From contig CAKTFI010000012.1 of NCBI GenBank assembly GCA_934555865.1, positions 1-30,292 on the forward strand: DNA of 30,292 nucleotides, in the 5' to 3' direction. Positions 17,415 through 26,194 of this stretch are shown in pieces; the first letter of the stretch is position 1; each line of letters begins with the position of its first letter. The DNA comes from an uncultured Christensenellaceae bacterium. Lineage in GTDB: Bacteria > Bacillota > Clostridia > Christensenellales > Christensenellaceae. The notes beneath the pieces were generated by a model. That model made no database searches and had not been told where the DNA came from. It was given only the letters and a program-made list of their open reading frames with translations. Position numbers and translations under genes: made by a program.

Positions 17415-18884
17415 ATGTATTTGATCAGCACAAGAGGAAAGAGCAAAAAGATGCTGGCGCTGGACGCCGTGCTGCAGGGCATTGCGGAGGACGGGGGCCT
17501 ATTTGTGCCGGAGACCTTCCCCAAAGTCCCGCTGGAGACGCTTTTGGAATGGGGGCGGACGCCCTATGCCGAATGCGCCGCGCGCGTGCTTTGCTGCTAT
17601 TTTGATATAGAATACGAAGAAATGCTGTCCATGACGCGGGAGGCGTATGCCTCCTTTGCGGACAGCGAAGTGATCCCCATCCAGAAGATCGCGGAGGGGG
17701 AGTATGTGATGGAGCTGTTCCACGGGCCGACGCTGGCGTTTAAGGATGTGGCATTGCAGCTGCTGCCACGGCTCATGCGGCGCGCACTCGAAACCTCCAA
17801 GGAGGATGCGCTCATTTTGACGGCGACCTCGGGCGACACGGGCAAGGCGGCGCTCGAGGGCTTCCGCGATGTGCCGCGCACCAAGATCGCCGTGTTTTAC
17901 CCGGAGGAGGGCGTGTCGGACATGCAGAAATTGCAGATGACGACGCAGCAGGGCCAAAATGTGTATGTCGGCGCGATCCGCGGGAATTTCGACGACGCGC
18001 AGAGCACGGTCAAGAAATTGTTCGCCGACCCGGCATTCCGGCGCGCGGCGGAGGAGCGGGGCATGCGCCTGTCCTCGGCCAATTCCATCAACTTCGGGCG
18101 GCTCGCGCCGCAGATCGCCTACTATATCTACAGCTACGGCCGCCTGGTCGCGGCGCGGGAGATCGAGGCGGGGCAGAAGGTGAACTTCGTCGTCCCGACG
18201 GGCAATTTTGGAAATATCCTGGCGGCGTATTACGCGATGCGCATGGGGCTCCCGGTCAACCGGCTCATCTGTGCATCCAACAAGAACAATGTGCTCACCG
18301 ACTTTTTGGAATCGGGCGTGTATATGGCAAACCGCGAATTTTACAAGACGATCTCGCCCTCCATGGACATCCTCATTTCGAGCAACCTGGAACGGTTGTT
18401 GTTCGAGATCGTGGGGCGGGACAGCGACCGCGTCCGCCAGTATATGGGCGACCTAAATGAGCAGGGCAATTACCGCATCCGGCAGGCGGAAAAGCTGGAA
18501 TTGGACGGCCTGTTCTTCGGCGGGTTTGCAGACGAATACCCGACGGCCAGCACGATCAAAAATACCTTTGCGAAGGAAGGGTACCTGATGGACACGCACA
18601 CGGCGGTGGGCCGGACGGTATACCTCAATTATAAGCATTTGATGGGCGACGACACGCCGACCATTTTGGCGGCGACGGCCAGCCCGTTCAAGTTCCCGCA
18701 GGATGTGCTGCACGCGATCACGCGCGAGCGGCAGGCGGATGCCTTTTTGGCGGCAGAGGAATTGGCGCGCATCGCCGGGTTGGAGGTGCCGGAGGCGCTC
18801 ACGAAGCTGAAGACGCAGCCCGTGCGCTTTACGGACAGCCTGGACAAGCAGGATATGGGCGCGCGTATTTTGGAAAATTTGTGA
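17415..18884 (+). CDS. thrC: Threonine synthase
   Basis: The predicted 489-residue PLP enzyme converts O-phosphohomoserine to threonine. It has the N-terminal threonine-synthase pattern STRGKSKK...EDGGLFVPE, the PLP-lysine context GPTLAFKD (Lys110), and the phosphate-binding [14 protein letters not shown]. Length matches the long class II form. Start 17415 has AGGAGA 8 bases upstream, and the product then begins MYLISTRG, as expected; the frame upstream to 17388 is in the leader. trpS begins 10 bp after the stop. Confidence 0.97.
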   Translation: MYLISTRGKSKKMLALDAVLQGIAEDGGLFVPETFPKVPLETLLEWGRTPYAECAARVLCCYFDIEYEEMLSMTREAYASFADSEVIPIQKIAEGEYVMELFHGPTLAFKDVALQLLPRLMRRALETSKEDALILTATSGDTGKAALEGFRDVPRTKIAVFYPEEGVSDMQKLQMTTQQGQNVYVGAIRGNFDDAQSTVKKLFADPAFRRAAEERGMRLSSANSINFGRLAPQIAYYIYSYGRLVAAREIEAGQKVNFVVPTGNFGNILAAYYAMRMGLPVNRLICASNKNNVLTDFLESGVYMANREFYKTISPSMDILISSNLERLLFEIVGRDSDRVRQYMGDLNEQGNYRIRQAEKLELDGLFFGGFADEYPTASTIKNTFAKEGYLMDTHTAVGRTVYLNYKHLMGDDTPTILAATASPFKFPQDVLHAITRERQADAFLAAEELARIAGLEVPEALTKLKTQPVRFTDSLDKQDMGARILENL

Positions 18885-18894
18885 GGAGGCCGGT

Positions 18895-19896
18895 ATGGAA
18901 CAGAGTGAGAAGAAGATCATTTTCAGCGGCGTACAGCCCTCGGGCACGCTGACGCTGGGCAATTATTTGGGTGCGCTCAAGAACTGGGCAGAGCTCCAGG
19001 AGGATTATCGCTGCTACTACTGCGTGGTGGACATGCACGCGATCACGGTGCGGCAGGATCCGGCGGAGCTTCGGCGGCGGACGCTGGATGTGGCGGCGCT
19101 GTATATGGCGGCGGGTATCGACCCCAAAAAAAGCGTGATCTATGTGCAGTCGCATGTGCCGCAGCACGCGGAGCTTGGTTGGGTGCTCAACTGCTTCACC
19201 TATCTGGGCGAGCTTTCGCGCATGACGCAGTATAAGGACAAGGCGGCCAAGCATCAGGACAACCTGAACAGCGGGCTGTTCACCTATCCGGTGCTGATGG
19301 CGGCGGACATTTTGCTGTATCAGGCGGACCTCGTGCCGGTCGGGTCGGATCAGAAGCAGCATGTGGAATTGACGCGCGACCTCGCCATCCGGTTCAACAA
19401 CCTGTACGGCGATGTGTTCACCGTGCCGGAGCCGTATATCGGCAAGGCGGGCGCGCGCATCATGAGCCTGCAGGAGCCGACGAGCAAGATGAGCAAGTCC
19501 GACCCCAACCCGAACGGGTATATCTCCATCCTGGACGATGCGGACACGATCCGCCGCAAGGTGAAGCGCGCCGTGACGGACAGCGACGGGGAAATTCGCC
19601 TGTCGCCGGACAAGCCGGGCGTGAGCAACCTGCTCGCGATCTATGCGGCGTGCCGCGGCGTGACGCCCGAACAGGCGGAGGCGGCGTTCGCCGGGATGGG
19701 GTATGGCGCGCTGAAGGACGGCGTGAGCGAGGCGGTGATCGCCGAGCTGGCTCCCTTGCAGGAGAAATACCGCGCGATTCGCGGCGACAAGGGGTACCTC
19801 GAAGGCGTCCTGCGCGAGAACGCGGAGATCGCGAGCCGTGCGGCGACCAAGACGCTGCGCAAGGTGCACAAGAAGGTCGGCTTCCTGGCGCGGTGA
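18895..19896 (+). CDS. trpS: Tryptophanyl-tRNA synthetase
   Basis: The 333-residue class I enzyme charges tRNA-Trp. The N-terminus [18 protein letters not shown] includes the HIGH-equivalent, and KMSKS is at residues 198-202 in SKMSKSDP. Length is typical. GAGGAGG overlapping the thrC stop lies 5 bases before the ATG, so the pair is one operon. No T-box leader or terminator was found around it. Confidence 0.97.
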   Translation: MEQSEKKIIFSGVQPSGTLTLGNYLGALKNWAELQEDYRCYYCVVDMHAITVRQDPAELRRRTLDVAALYMAAGIDPKKSVIYVQSHVPQHAELGWVLNCFTYLGELSRMTQYKDKAAKHQDNLNSGLFTYPVLMAADILLYQADLVPVGSDQKQHVELTRDLAIRFNNLYGDVFTVPEPYIGKAGARIMSLQEPTSKMSKSDPNPNGYISILDDADTIRRKVKRAVTDSDGEIRLSPDKPGVSNLLAIYAACRGVTPEQAEAAFAGMGYGALKDGVSEAVIAELAPLQEKYRAIRGDKGYLEGVLRENAEIASRAATKTLRKVHKKVGFLAR

Positions 19897-20197
19897 GTGT
19901 GCGGCCTGCCGGAAGCGCGGCGGGCGAACAGACCGCATAGCATATATCGTATATAGTATAATGTAGAAAAACGCCGGAAGGACAAATCCCCCGGCCGGAT
20001 GCGCAGCGCCTGCAAGGCGGCGCAGGTGGGGAAAACAGGGAAACCAGCGGAAGAACACGGAATTTCCAAAAGGCGGCGAAGCGGGTGGCTCCCTTCAAGC
20101 GGAGGGGGCGCGCGAAGGCCGCAGCAGGCCATGCGGCGCGAAACCCAGGGCGGGTCGCCGCGGGGCAGGCAGAGGATCGGATGCGGAGGAATAGAGC
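19897..20197. other. Intergenic stretch between trpS and the M3 peptidase gene
   Basis: An AT-rich patch at 19938-19966 contains TATAAT (19957-19962), which could be a -10 box, but no -35 is recognisable 16-18 bp upstream. The following 230 bases are GC-rich, with several short self-complementary segments such as CCTGC...GCAGG near 20010-20030. No terminator was identified for trpS. Confidence 0.4.
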
Positions 20198-21904
20198 ATG
20201 AAATTTTCACAGATGCCGTATAAGCGCCCGGATGCCGAGACGCTTAAAAAACAGTGGACAGAGCTGACGGAGAGGCTGCAAAAAGCGGCCTCTTATGCCG
20301 AGGCGAAGGAAGTCTTTTTAGCAGAGCAGGCGCTGTCGCGCACGGTCGCGACGCAGGCGACGCTGGCGTCCGTGCGGCATTCCATCGACACGCGCGACGC
20401 ATTTTACGACGCGGAGGAGCAGTTCTGGAACGCCGTTTCGCCGGAGCTTGAGGAATATGAGCAGGCGTGGAAGGCGGCGATGCTGGACTCGCCCTTCCGG
20501 GGAGATTTTACCGCAGAATACGGCGAATTGATGTTTTTGAACGCGGAGATCGCCCGCAAGTGCTTTGCGCCCGAAATCATCCCGGAGATGCAGCAGGAAA
20601 ACGACCTGATGCAGGCGTATGAGAAATTGCTGGCCTCGGCGCAGATCCCGTTCGAGGGCAAGGTGTATACCCTGTCGCAGCTGGAGCCGCGCAAGACCGA
20701 TCCGGACGACGCGCGGCGTCTCGCGGCGTGGCAGGCCGACGCGAAGTGGTCGATGGAACACGCGGAGGAGCTGGACACGCTGTACGACAAGCTCGTACAC
20801 CTGCGCGACGCAATGGGCAGAAAGCTCGGGTACGACGGGTATACCACGCTCGGGTATTACCGCATGTGCCGCAATTGCTATACCAAGGAGGATGTGGAGA
20901 GATTCCGCGCCGCGGTGCGCAAGTACCTTGTGCCGGTGGCGGACAAGATCTGCCGCCGGCAGGCGGAGCGCCTCGGCAAGGCCTATCCGTTGAGCTTTGC
21001 GGATATGGCGTTGGAATTCCGTTCCGGCAACCCGCGCCCCGTGGGCGGCCCGGACGACATTTTGGCGCAGGGCTTGAAGTTCTATCGCGAGCTGTCGCCC
21101 GAGACGGGGGAATTCTTCCGCATGATGCTGGACAACGAGCTTTTGGATGTGTTGAGCACCGAAGGCAAGCGGGGCGGCGGATACTGCACCGAGATCGGCG
21201 ACTATGAGGTGCCGTTCATCTTTGCGAACTTCAATGGGACGCAGGGCGATGTGGAGGTCGTGACGCACGAGGCGGGGCACGCCTTTGAGAGCTGGTTGAA
21301 CCGCAAGCGCATCCCGACGAGCTATATCTGGCCGACGCTCGAGGCGTGCGAGGTGCATTCCATGAGCATGGAGTTCTTTGCCTGGCCGTGGGCGGAGGGA
21401 TTCTTCGGCCCGGATACGAAGAAGTTCTTATACAGCCATCTGGCGAGGGCGCTCTGTTTCATTCCCTACGGCACGATGGTCGACCATTTCCAGCATATCG
21501 TGTATGACAAGCCGGATATGACCCCGGCGGAGCGCAACGCGGCATGGCGGGAGCTGACCGGCGTGTATATGCCGTGGATACAGATGAATGACGCGGACAT
21601 TCCGTTCTATACCGAGGGGCGGCGGTGGCAGCGGCAGCACCACATCTATTCCGACCCGTTCTACTACATCGATTACTGCCTGGCGCAGACGGTGGCGCTG
21701 GAATTCTGGGCGAAGATCCAGAAGGATCCGCCCGCCGCGTGGGCGCAGTACATGGCGTATACACGGCAGGGCGGCAGCCGCACCTTTACGGAGCTGCTCA
21801 AAAACGCCGGGCTGGAGAGCCCGTTTGACGAGGCGTGCCTGCAGGGCGTGTGCGCCGCGGCGGCGCGGTGGCTGGACAGCGTGGACATGACGGGCATCCG
21901 GTGA
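20198..21904 (+). CDS. M3 family oligoendopeptidase (PepF-like)
   Basis: The predicted 568-residue zinc metallopeptidase cuts short peptides in the cytoplasm. The zinc site HEAGH is at residues 357-361, with a further glutamate in the following helix (EACEVHSMSMEFF), as in M3 enzymes. There is no signal peptide. Length fits the PepF/M3B group. The ATG at 20198 has GGAGGA 7 bases upstream. The next gene overlaps its stop by one base. An oligopeptide ABC transporter follows, so the enzyme may degrade imported peptides; that link is inference. Confidence 0.95.
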   Translation: MKFSQMPYKRPDAETLKKQWTELTERLQKAASYAEAKEVFLAEQALSRTVATQATLASVRHSIDTRDAFYDAEEQFWNAVSPELEEYEQAWKAAMLDSPFRGDFTAEYGELMFLNAEIARKCFAPEIIPEMQQENDLMQAYEKLLASAQIPFEGKVYTLSQLEPRKTDPDDARRLAAWQADAKWSMEHAEELDTLYDKLVHLRDAMGRKLGYDGYTTLGYYRMCRNCYTKEDVERFRAAVRKYLVPVADKICRRQAERLGKAYPLSFADMALEFRSGNPRPVGGPDDILAQGLKFYRELSPETGEFFRMMLDNELLDVLSTEGKRGGGYCTEIGDYEVPFIFANFNGTQGDVEVVTHEAGHAFESWLNRKRIPTSYIWPTLEACEVHSMSMEFFAWPWAEGFFGPDTKKFLYSHLARALCFIPYGTMVDHFQHIVYDKPDMTPAERNAAWRELTGVYMPWIQMNDADIPFYTEGRRWQRQHHIYSDPFYYIDYCLAQTVALEFWAKIQKDPPAAWAQYMAYTRQGGSRTFTELLKNAGLESPFDEACLQGVCAAAARWLDSVDMTGIR

Positions 21905-22458
21905 TGGCGGAGAAGAAAAAGCGGCGGGGACGCCGCGCGCATCTCGCGGATTTTTACCGCGACGCGGCGGGGCGGTATGTGTACCGCGGCGCGCACTATG
22001 TGTGCGAGGCGGGGGAGGCGGCGCAGGCCGCACTGCGGCGGCGGCTATGGCCGTTGGCGATCGCGGCGGCCGCAGCGGTGCTCGCCGGGGGGTGCATCTC
22101 TGCGCCGGGCGTGGGGCGGTGCCCGTATGTGATGCTGCCCTATGCGGCGCAGGTCGGGGTGCTGGGCAGCGTCCTGTGGGCGATGGCACGGTGGCAGGCG
22201 CGGGAATACCCCGTGCGCGAGTATGTGTACCGCGCGACGGTGCGCGCCCTCCCCGGGCGGTGCCTGGCGGGGGCGGTTTTGGCCGGCGCCGGCATTGCGG
22301 CGGAGGCGGTCTATCTGCTTGCCATGGGCAGCGGCGGGCGCGGTCTTGCAGCGGCAGGGTACCTGTGTTTACAGGGGATCGCCCTCCTGGGCGCGGTCGC
22401 GATGCGGCGCGGCCTGCGGGCGTGCATATGGAAAATCGTGGGGAAAGAGAACGGTTAG
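21904..22458 (+). CDS. Small membrane protein coupled to the peptidase gene, function unknown
   Basis: The predicted 184-residue protein starts at the ATG sharing a base with the peptidase stop (TGATG). It has a basic N-terminus (AEKKKRRGRR), a short segment DAAGRYVYRGAHYVC, then four hydrophobic segments at about 49-66, 76-98, 119-140 and 146-162. No catalytic motif was seen and I do not recognise the family. Codon use is very GC-rich, like its neighbours. The overlap implies translation together with the peptidase. Confidence 0.75.
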   Translation: MAEKKKRRGRRAHLADFYRDAAGRYVYRGAHYVCEAGEAAQAALRRRLWPLAIAAAAAVLAGGCISAPGVGRCPYVMLPYAAQVGVLGSVLWAMARWQAREYPVREYVYRATVRALPGRCLAGAVLAGAGIAAEAVYLLAMGSGGRGLAAAGYLCLQGIALLGAVAMRRGLRACIWKIVGKENG

Positions 22459-22503
22459 ACACGAAATATGCAAAAAAAATTATGAAAAAATTCAAAAAAG
22501 ATA

Positions 22504-22531
22504 TTTCACTAGCCATGTAATGTGATATAAT
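22504..22531 (+). promoter_or_regulatory. Extended -10 promoter of the peptide transporter operon
   Basis: TGA-TATAAT (22523-22531) is an extended -10 box in an AT-rich gap; the -35 (TTTCAC, 22504-22509) is poor. The leader of about 120 bases holds an ACGGGA/TCCCGT hairpin (22603-22617) without a U tract, and AAAAGGAG precedes the start. Confidence 0.65.
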
Positions 22532-22656
22532 GCTAAAAAAGAAGACAGCGTCCCGGTAGGGGCTTCTCGCTGCGCGGAATGTGCGGCATGCCGTTGTGCG
22601 ATACGGGAAAATCCCGTTGAAACAAGGATATATATTATTAAAAAAGGAGTCTGATT

Positions 22657-24924
22657 ATGAAAAAGGTAATCGCACTGATCCTTTCTCTGATCCTGTGTGT
22701 CAGCCTTGTCGCGTGCGGCAAGAAGACGCCGGATAGTCAGGGATCGGAACCGGCCGCAACCAAAACGCTTGTGGTCGGCACGCAGAACTTCGACGGCAAG
22801 TTCTCGCCCTTCTTCTACACCAACGATTACGAAAATCAGGTCATGAACATGGTTTTCGACGCGCTTCTGGGCACGGATCGTGAAGGTGCAGTGGTCCTGA
22901 AGGGCATCGAAGGCGATGTTCGTTCCTACAACGGTACCGATTATACCTATTACGGTATTGCCGACTGCGAAGTGGTCGAGAATACCGACGGTTCCGTGGA
23001 CTACAACATCACCTTGAAGAAAGGCGTCAAGTTCTCGGATGGGGAAGAAATGACCATCGACGATGTCATCTTCTCCTACTATGTCCTGCTGGATCCGACC
23101 TATGACGGCGTGTCCACGCTGTATTCCCTCCCGATTAAGGGCCTCGAGGCATATCGTGCAGGCATGGATACCCGCATGAACCTGATCCTGGCGGCGGGTC
23201 CGGACGGCTATACCGCGACGGATTACTTCACGGAAGATCAGTACAAGGCGTTCTGGACGGCGTTTGACGCGGCGGGCGTGAAGTTCGCGCAGGAAATTCT
23301 GGACTATGTCGTGGCGAACGGCTATGCGACGGCGGAGGATTCCGTGGCGGCGCAGGCCATCAACTGGGGCTTTGAGCTGAAGGACGACGCGACGGTCGAG
23401 GACTTCTGGAAGGCGATTGTTGCGCAGTATGGTTATAACCTGTCCGACGACGGCATCAACGCCGAAACCGCGGGCACGAGCATTAAGGCGTTCCTGGAAG
23501 CGGAGCTGGGCGATGCGTATGCGGATTACACGACAGGTGTACAGACCGGTGAGTCTGCGGCGAATGTCGAAGGGATCGTTAAGAACGACGATTACTCCAT
23601 GACCGTCAAGCTGACGGAGCTGAGCGCAACCGCGATCTATCAGATCCCGGTGACGGTTTGCCCGATGCACTACTATGGTGAAAAGGACAAGTACGATTAC
23701 GAAAACAACAAGTTCGGCTTTGAAAAGGGCGATCTGTCCCATGTCAAGTCCGTGACCTCGAGCCCGATCGGTTCCGGCCCCTACAAGTTCGAGAGCTACA
23801 CGAACGGCGCCGTTACCCTGCAGAAGAACGCGGGCTATTGGAAGGGCGAGCCGAAGATCGACACCGTCATCTGGCGCGAAATGCAGGATGTCGACAAGAT
23901 CCCGGGTGTTGTGTCCGGCACGATCGACGTGACCGACCCGTCCTATTCCGCCGAAGCGGCAGAGCAGATCAAGAAGGCGAACTCCAACGGGGAGATTTCC
24001 GGCGATGTGATCGAGACGGATTTGGTCGCGAACCTCGGTTACGGCTATGTCGGCATCAACGCGAACCGCGTGAAGGTCGGCAACGGCAACGGCGGTGACG
24101 CAGCCTCCAAGAACCTGCGCAAGGCGATTGCGACGATCATCTCGGTTTACCGCGATGTGGCAGTTGACTCTTACTATGGCGAATTCGCCAATGTCATCAA
24201 CTACCCGATCTCCGACACCTCCTGGGCGGCGCCCCGTGTGACGGACGAAGGGTACAAGGTCGCATTCTCCGTCGATGTGGACGGCAATGCCATCTACACC
24301 GAAGGCATGAGTACGGACGAGAAGTACGAAGCGGCCAAGAAGGCGGCGCTGGGCTTCTTCCAGGCGGCCGGCTACACCGTGACCGACGGCAAGATCACCG
24401 CGGCACCGGCGAATGCGCCGATGGATGTGGAAGTTCTGATCGGCGGCGGCGGCACGGGCGATCACCCGTCCTTCATGGACCTGACGCTCGCAAGCGATGC
24501 CCTGAAAGAGATCGGCTTCAACCTGATCGTCACCGATATGTCCAACTTCGGCGAGATGACGAACTCCGTCAACGCCGGCAATGCAGACATGTTCGCGATG
24601 GCTTGGCAGGCAACGCCCGATCCCGATATGTATCAGATTTACCACAGCAAGGGTGGTTCCAATGAGAAGTCGTACTGGGTCAAGGACAGCGAGCTGGACG
24701 AATTGATCGAACAGGCGCGCCGCTCTACGGATCAGACCTACCGCAAGACGCTGTACAAGGAATGCTTGGACATCGTTGCCGACTGGGCGGTCGAGATCCC
24801 GATCTATCAGCGTCAGAACTGTGTCATCATGTCCTCGCAGCGCGTGAATCTGGACACGGTGACGCCGGATATCACGACCTATTGGGCGTGGTACAACGAT
24901 CTGGAAAAGCTGGATCTGAAATAA
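22657..24924 (+). CDS. Peptide ABC transporter substrate-binding lipoprotein (family 5)
   Basis: The 755-residue extracytoplasmic lipoprotein captures peptides for the permease encoded downstream. The signal peptide ends in the lipobox LVAC with Cys20. Family 5 features include the early FSPFFYTNDYE segment, KKGVKFSDGEEMTIDDVIFSY, and the late WQATPDPDMYQIYHSKGG. It is well above the usual 500-560 residues: an insertion of roughly 100 residues lies at about 145-300, between the DDV helix and the strand NDDYSMTVKL, with further length later. Codon choice includes more GGT and GTT than its neighbours, consistent with high expression. It begins the operon after its own promoter, and a row of hairpins separates it from the first permease. 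The substrate (di- or oligopeptide) is not certain. Confidence 0.95.
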   Translation: MKKVIALILSLILCVSLVACGKKTPDSQGSEPAATKTLVVGTQNFDGKFSPFFYTNDYENQVMNMVFDALLGTDREGAVVLKGIEGDVRSYNGTDYTYYGIADCEVVENTDGSVDYNITLKKGVKFSDGEEMTIDDVIFSYYVLLDPTYDGVSTLYSLPIKGLEAYRAGMDTRMNLILAAGPDGYTATDYFTEDQYKAFWTAFDAAGVKFAQEILDYVVANGYATAEDSVAAQAINWGFELKDDATVEDFWKAIVAQYGYNLSDDGINAETAGTSIKAFLEAELGDAYADYTTGVQTGESAANVEGIVKNDDYSMTVKLTELSATAIYQIPVTVCPMHYYGEKDKYDYENNKFGFEKGDLSHVKSVTSSPIGSGPYKFESYTNGAVTLQKNAGYWKGEPKIDTVIWREMQDVDKIPGVVSGTIDVTDPSYSAEAAEQIKKANSNGEISGDVIETDLVANLGYGYVGINANRVKVGNGNGGDAASKNLRKAIATIISVYRDVAVDSYYGEFANVINYPISDTSWAAPRVTDEGYKVAFSVDVDGNAIYTEGMSTDEKYEAAKKAALGFFQAAGYTVTDGKITAAPANAPMDVEVLIGGGGTGDHPSFMDLTLASDALKEIGFNLIVTDMSNFGEMTNSVNAGNADMFAMAWQATPDPDMYQIYHSKGGSNEKSYWVKDSELDELIEQARRSTDQTYRKTLYKECLDIVADWAVEIPIYQRQNCVIMSSQRVNLDTVTPDITTYWAWYNDLEKLDLK

Positions 24925-24951
24925 GCGTCCCAAGGTATAGGAAAAATTGTT

Positions 24952-25129
24952 CTTGGGGGTGAAAAACCCCCAAGTCCGAGATGGCTGCCCTGCGACCGAA
25001 AGGCCGCAGGGTTAGTCTATCCCTGGGCTTATCTGCGTATGAGTCAGACAGTCCGGCAAATTCCGGACCGCCTGCCTGATACGCAGAGCCCCTCTTTGCA
25101 AGGAAACACACCGTGCCGGGCCCCGGCAC
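24952..25129 (+). other. Row of four stem-loops between binding-protein and permease genes
   Basis: Four perfect or near-perfect hairpins lie in 180 bases: CTTGGGGG/CCCCCAAG (24952-24974); CCCTGCG/CGCAGGG (24988-25011) topped by CC-GAAA-GG; a compound stem 25025-25091 made of GGGCT/AGCCC, CTGCGTAT/ATACGCAG and GTCCGG/CCGGAC; and GTGCCGG/CCGGCAC (25113-25129). None ends in a U tract. They may protect the upstream mRNA end and lower permease expression relative to the binding protein. Confidence 0.75.
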
Positions 25130-25190
25130 AGCAAATACGAGCGGCACGCCCCTGGCGCGGGATAACGCCGCCGGAACACGGAGGAACCGT

Positions 25191-26177
25191 ATGCGCAAAT
25201 TTCTAGTCAAACGCACACTGCTATCCATTCTGATCCTGTTTTTTGTGGTATTCATCATCTATGTCCTGATGCGCTGTCTGCCGTCTTCCTATGTGGAGAC
25301 GATGGCGCGGCAGCTCTCGCAGGCGCCGGGCAGCAAGCCGTATGAGGAATGGCTTGCGCAGCTGAATGCCCAATACGGCTTGGATCTGGACCTGATTCCC
25401 GGATTTTTGGTGCAGCTCAAAAACCTGGTGACGGGCAATTTCGGCGACAGCTGGAAATACACCGTGCCGGTATTGCAGAAGTTCAACGAGGTTATCTGGG
25501 TCTCCTTCATCATGGGGGCGATCTCGCTGGTGCTGGAGCTCGCGATCTCGGTGCCGCTCGGCATCGTGGCCGCAACCAAGCAGTACAGCTTTACGGACTA
25601 CAGTGTGACGACGATCGCGCTGCTCGGCATGTCGCTGCCGACCTTCTTCTTTGCGACACTTTTGAAATTGGTGTTTTCCGTCAAACTCGGGTGGTTTGAC
25701 CTTGTGGGGCTCACCGGGCGGGACTTCAATTCTTTAAGCCGGTTTGGGCAGATTTTGGACATGGGCAAGCATCTGGTGCTGCCCATCGTGACCTTGGTGT
25801 TCATCTCTATCGGTTCGTGGATGCGCTATGTCCGCACCAACATGCTGGAGGTGCTGAACGCGGACTATATCCGCACGGCCCGCGCCAAGGGCCTGTCGGA
25901 AAAGAAGGTCATTTACCATCATGCCTTCCGCAACACGCTGATTCCGCTTGTAACCTTCATCGGCGGCAGCCTGCCCGGCCTGTTCGCGGGCGCGCTCATC
26001 ACCGAGACGCTGTTCGCCATCCCCGGCATCGGGTATACCTCGTATAATGCTATGGTGGCGGGGGACATCCCGTTCTCGATGTTTTACATGACATTCCTGG
26101 CGATCCTGACATTGCTGGGCAACCTGATCTCTGACATTTTGTACGCCGTGGTCGACCCGCGCGTGCGCATTGCCTAA
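25191..26177 (+). CDS. Peptide ABC transporter permease 1 (DppB/OppB type)
   Basis: The predicted 328-residue inner-membrane protein has six hydrophobic segments, the first at residues 8-28 (LLSILILFFVVFIIYVL). The EAA loop that contacts the ATPases is DYIRTARAKGLSEKKV (about 224-239). Length is normal for DppB. Start 25191 has GGAGGA 5-6 bases upstream; the open frame back to 25113 runs through the hairpin region. It is followed 17 bp later by the second permease. Confidence 0.95.
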   Translation: MRKFLVKRTLLSILILFFVVFIIYVLMRCLPSSYVETMARQLSQAPGSKPYEEWLAQLNAQYGLDLDLIPGFLVQLKNLVTGNFGDSWKYTVPVLQKFNEVIWVSFIMGAISLVLELAISVPLGIVAATKQYSFTDYSVTTIALLGMSLPTFFFATLLKLVFSVKLGWFDLVGLTGRDFNSLSRFGQILDMGKHLVLPIVTLVFISIGSWMRYVRTNMLEVLNADYIRTARAKGLSEKKVIYHHAFRNTLIPLVTFIGGSLPGLFAGALITETLFAIPGIGYTSYNAMVAGDIPFSMFYMTFLAILTLLGNLISDILYAVVDPRVRIA

Positions 26178-26194
26178 GAAAGGGGGACTGTGTG

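Noticed and set aside
22540..22656. Second ANTAR target or riboswitch in the transporter leader
   Set aside because: One ACGGGA/TCCCGT hairpin is present, but its loop is three bases, no paired hexaloop exists and no terminator follows.
22492..24933. 813-residue leftward frame opposite the substrate-binding protein gene
   Set aside because: The + strand encodes a lipoprotein with signal peptide, lipobox and family motifs; the antisense frame has no motif or ribosome site.
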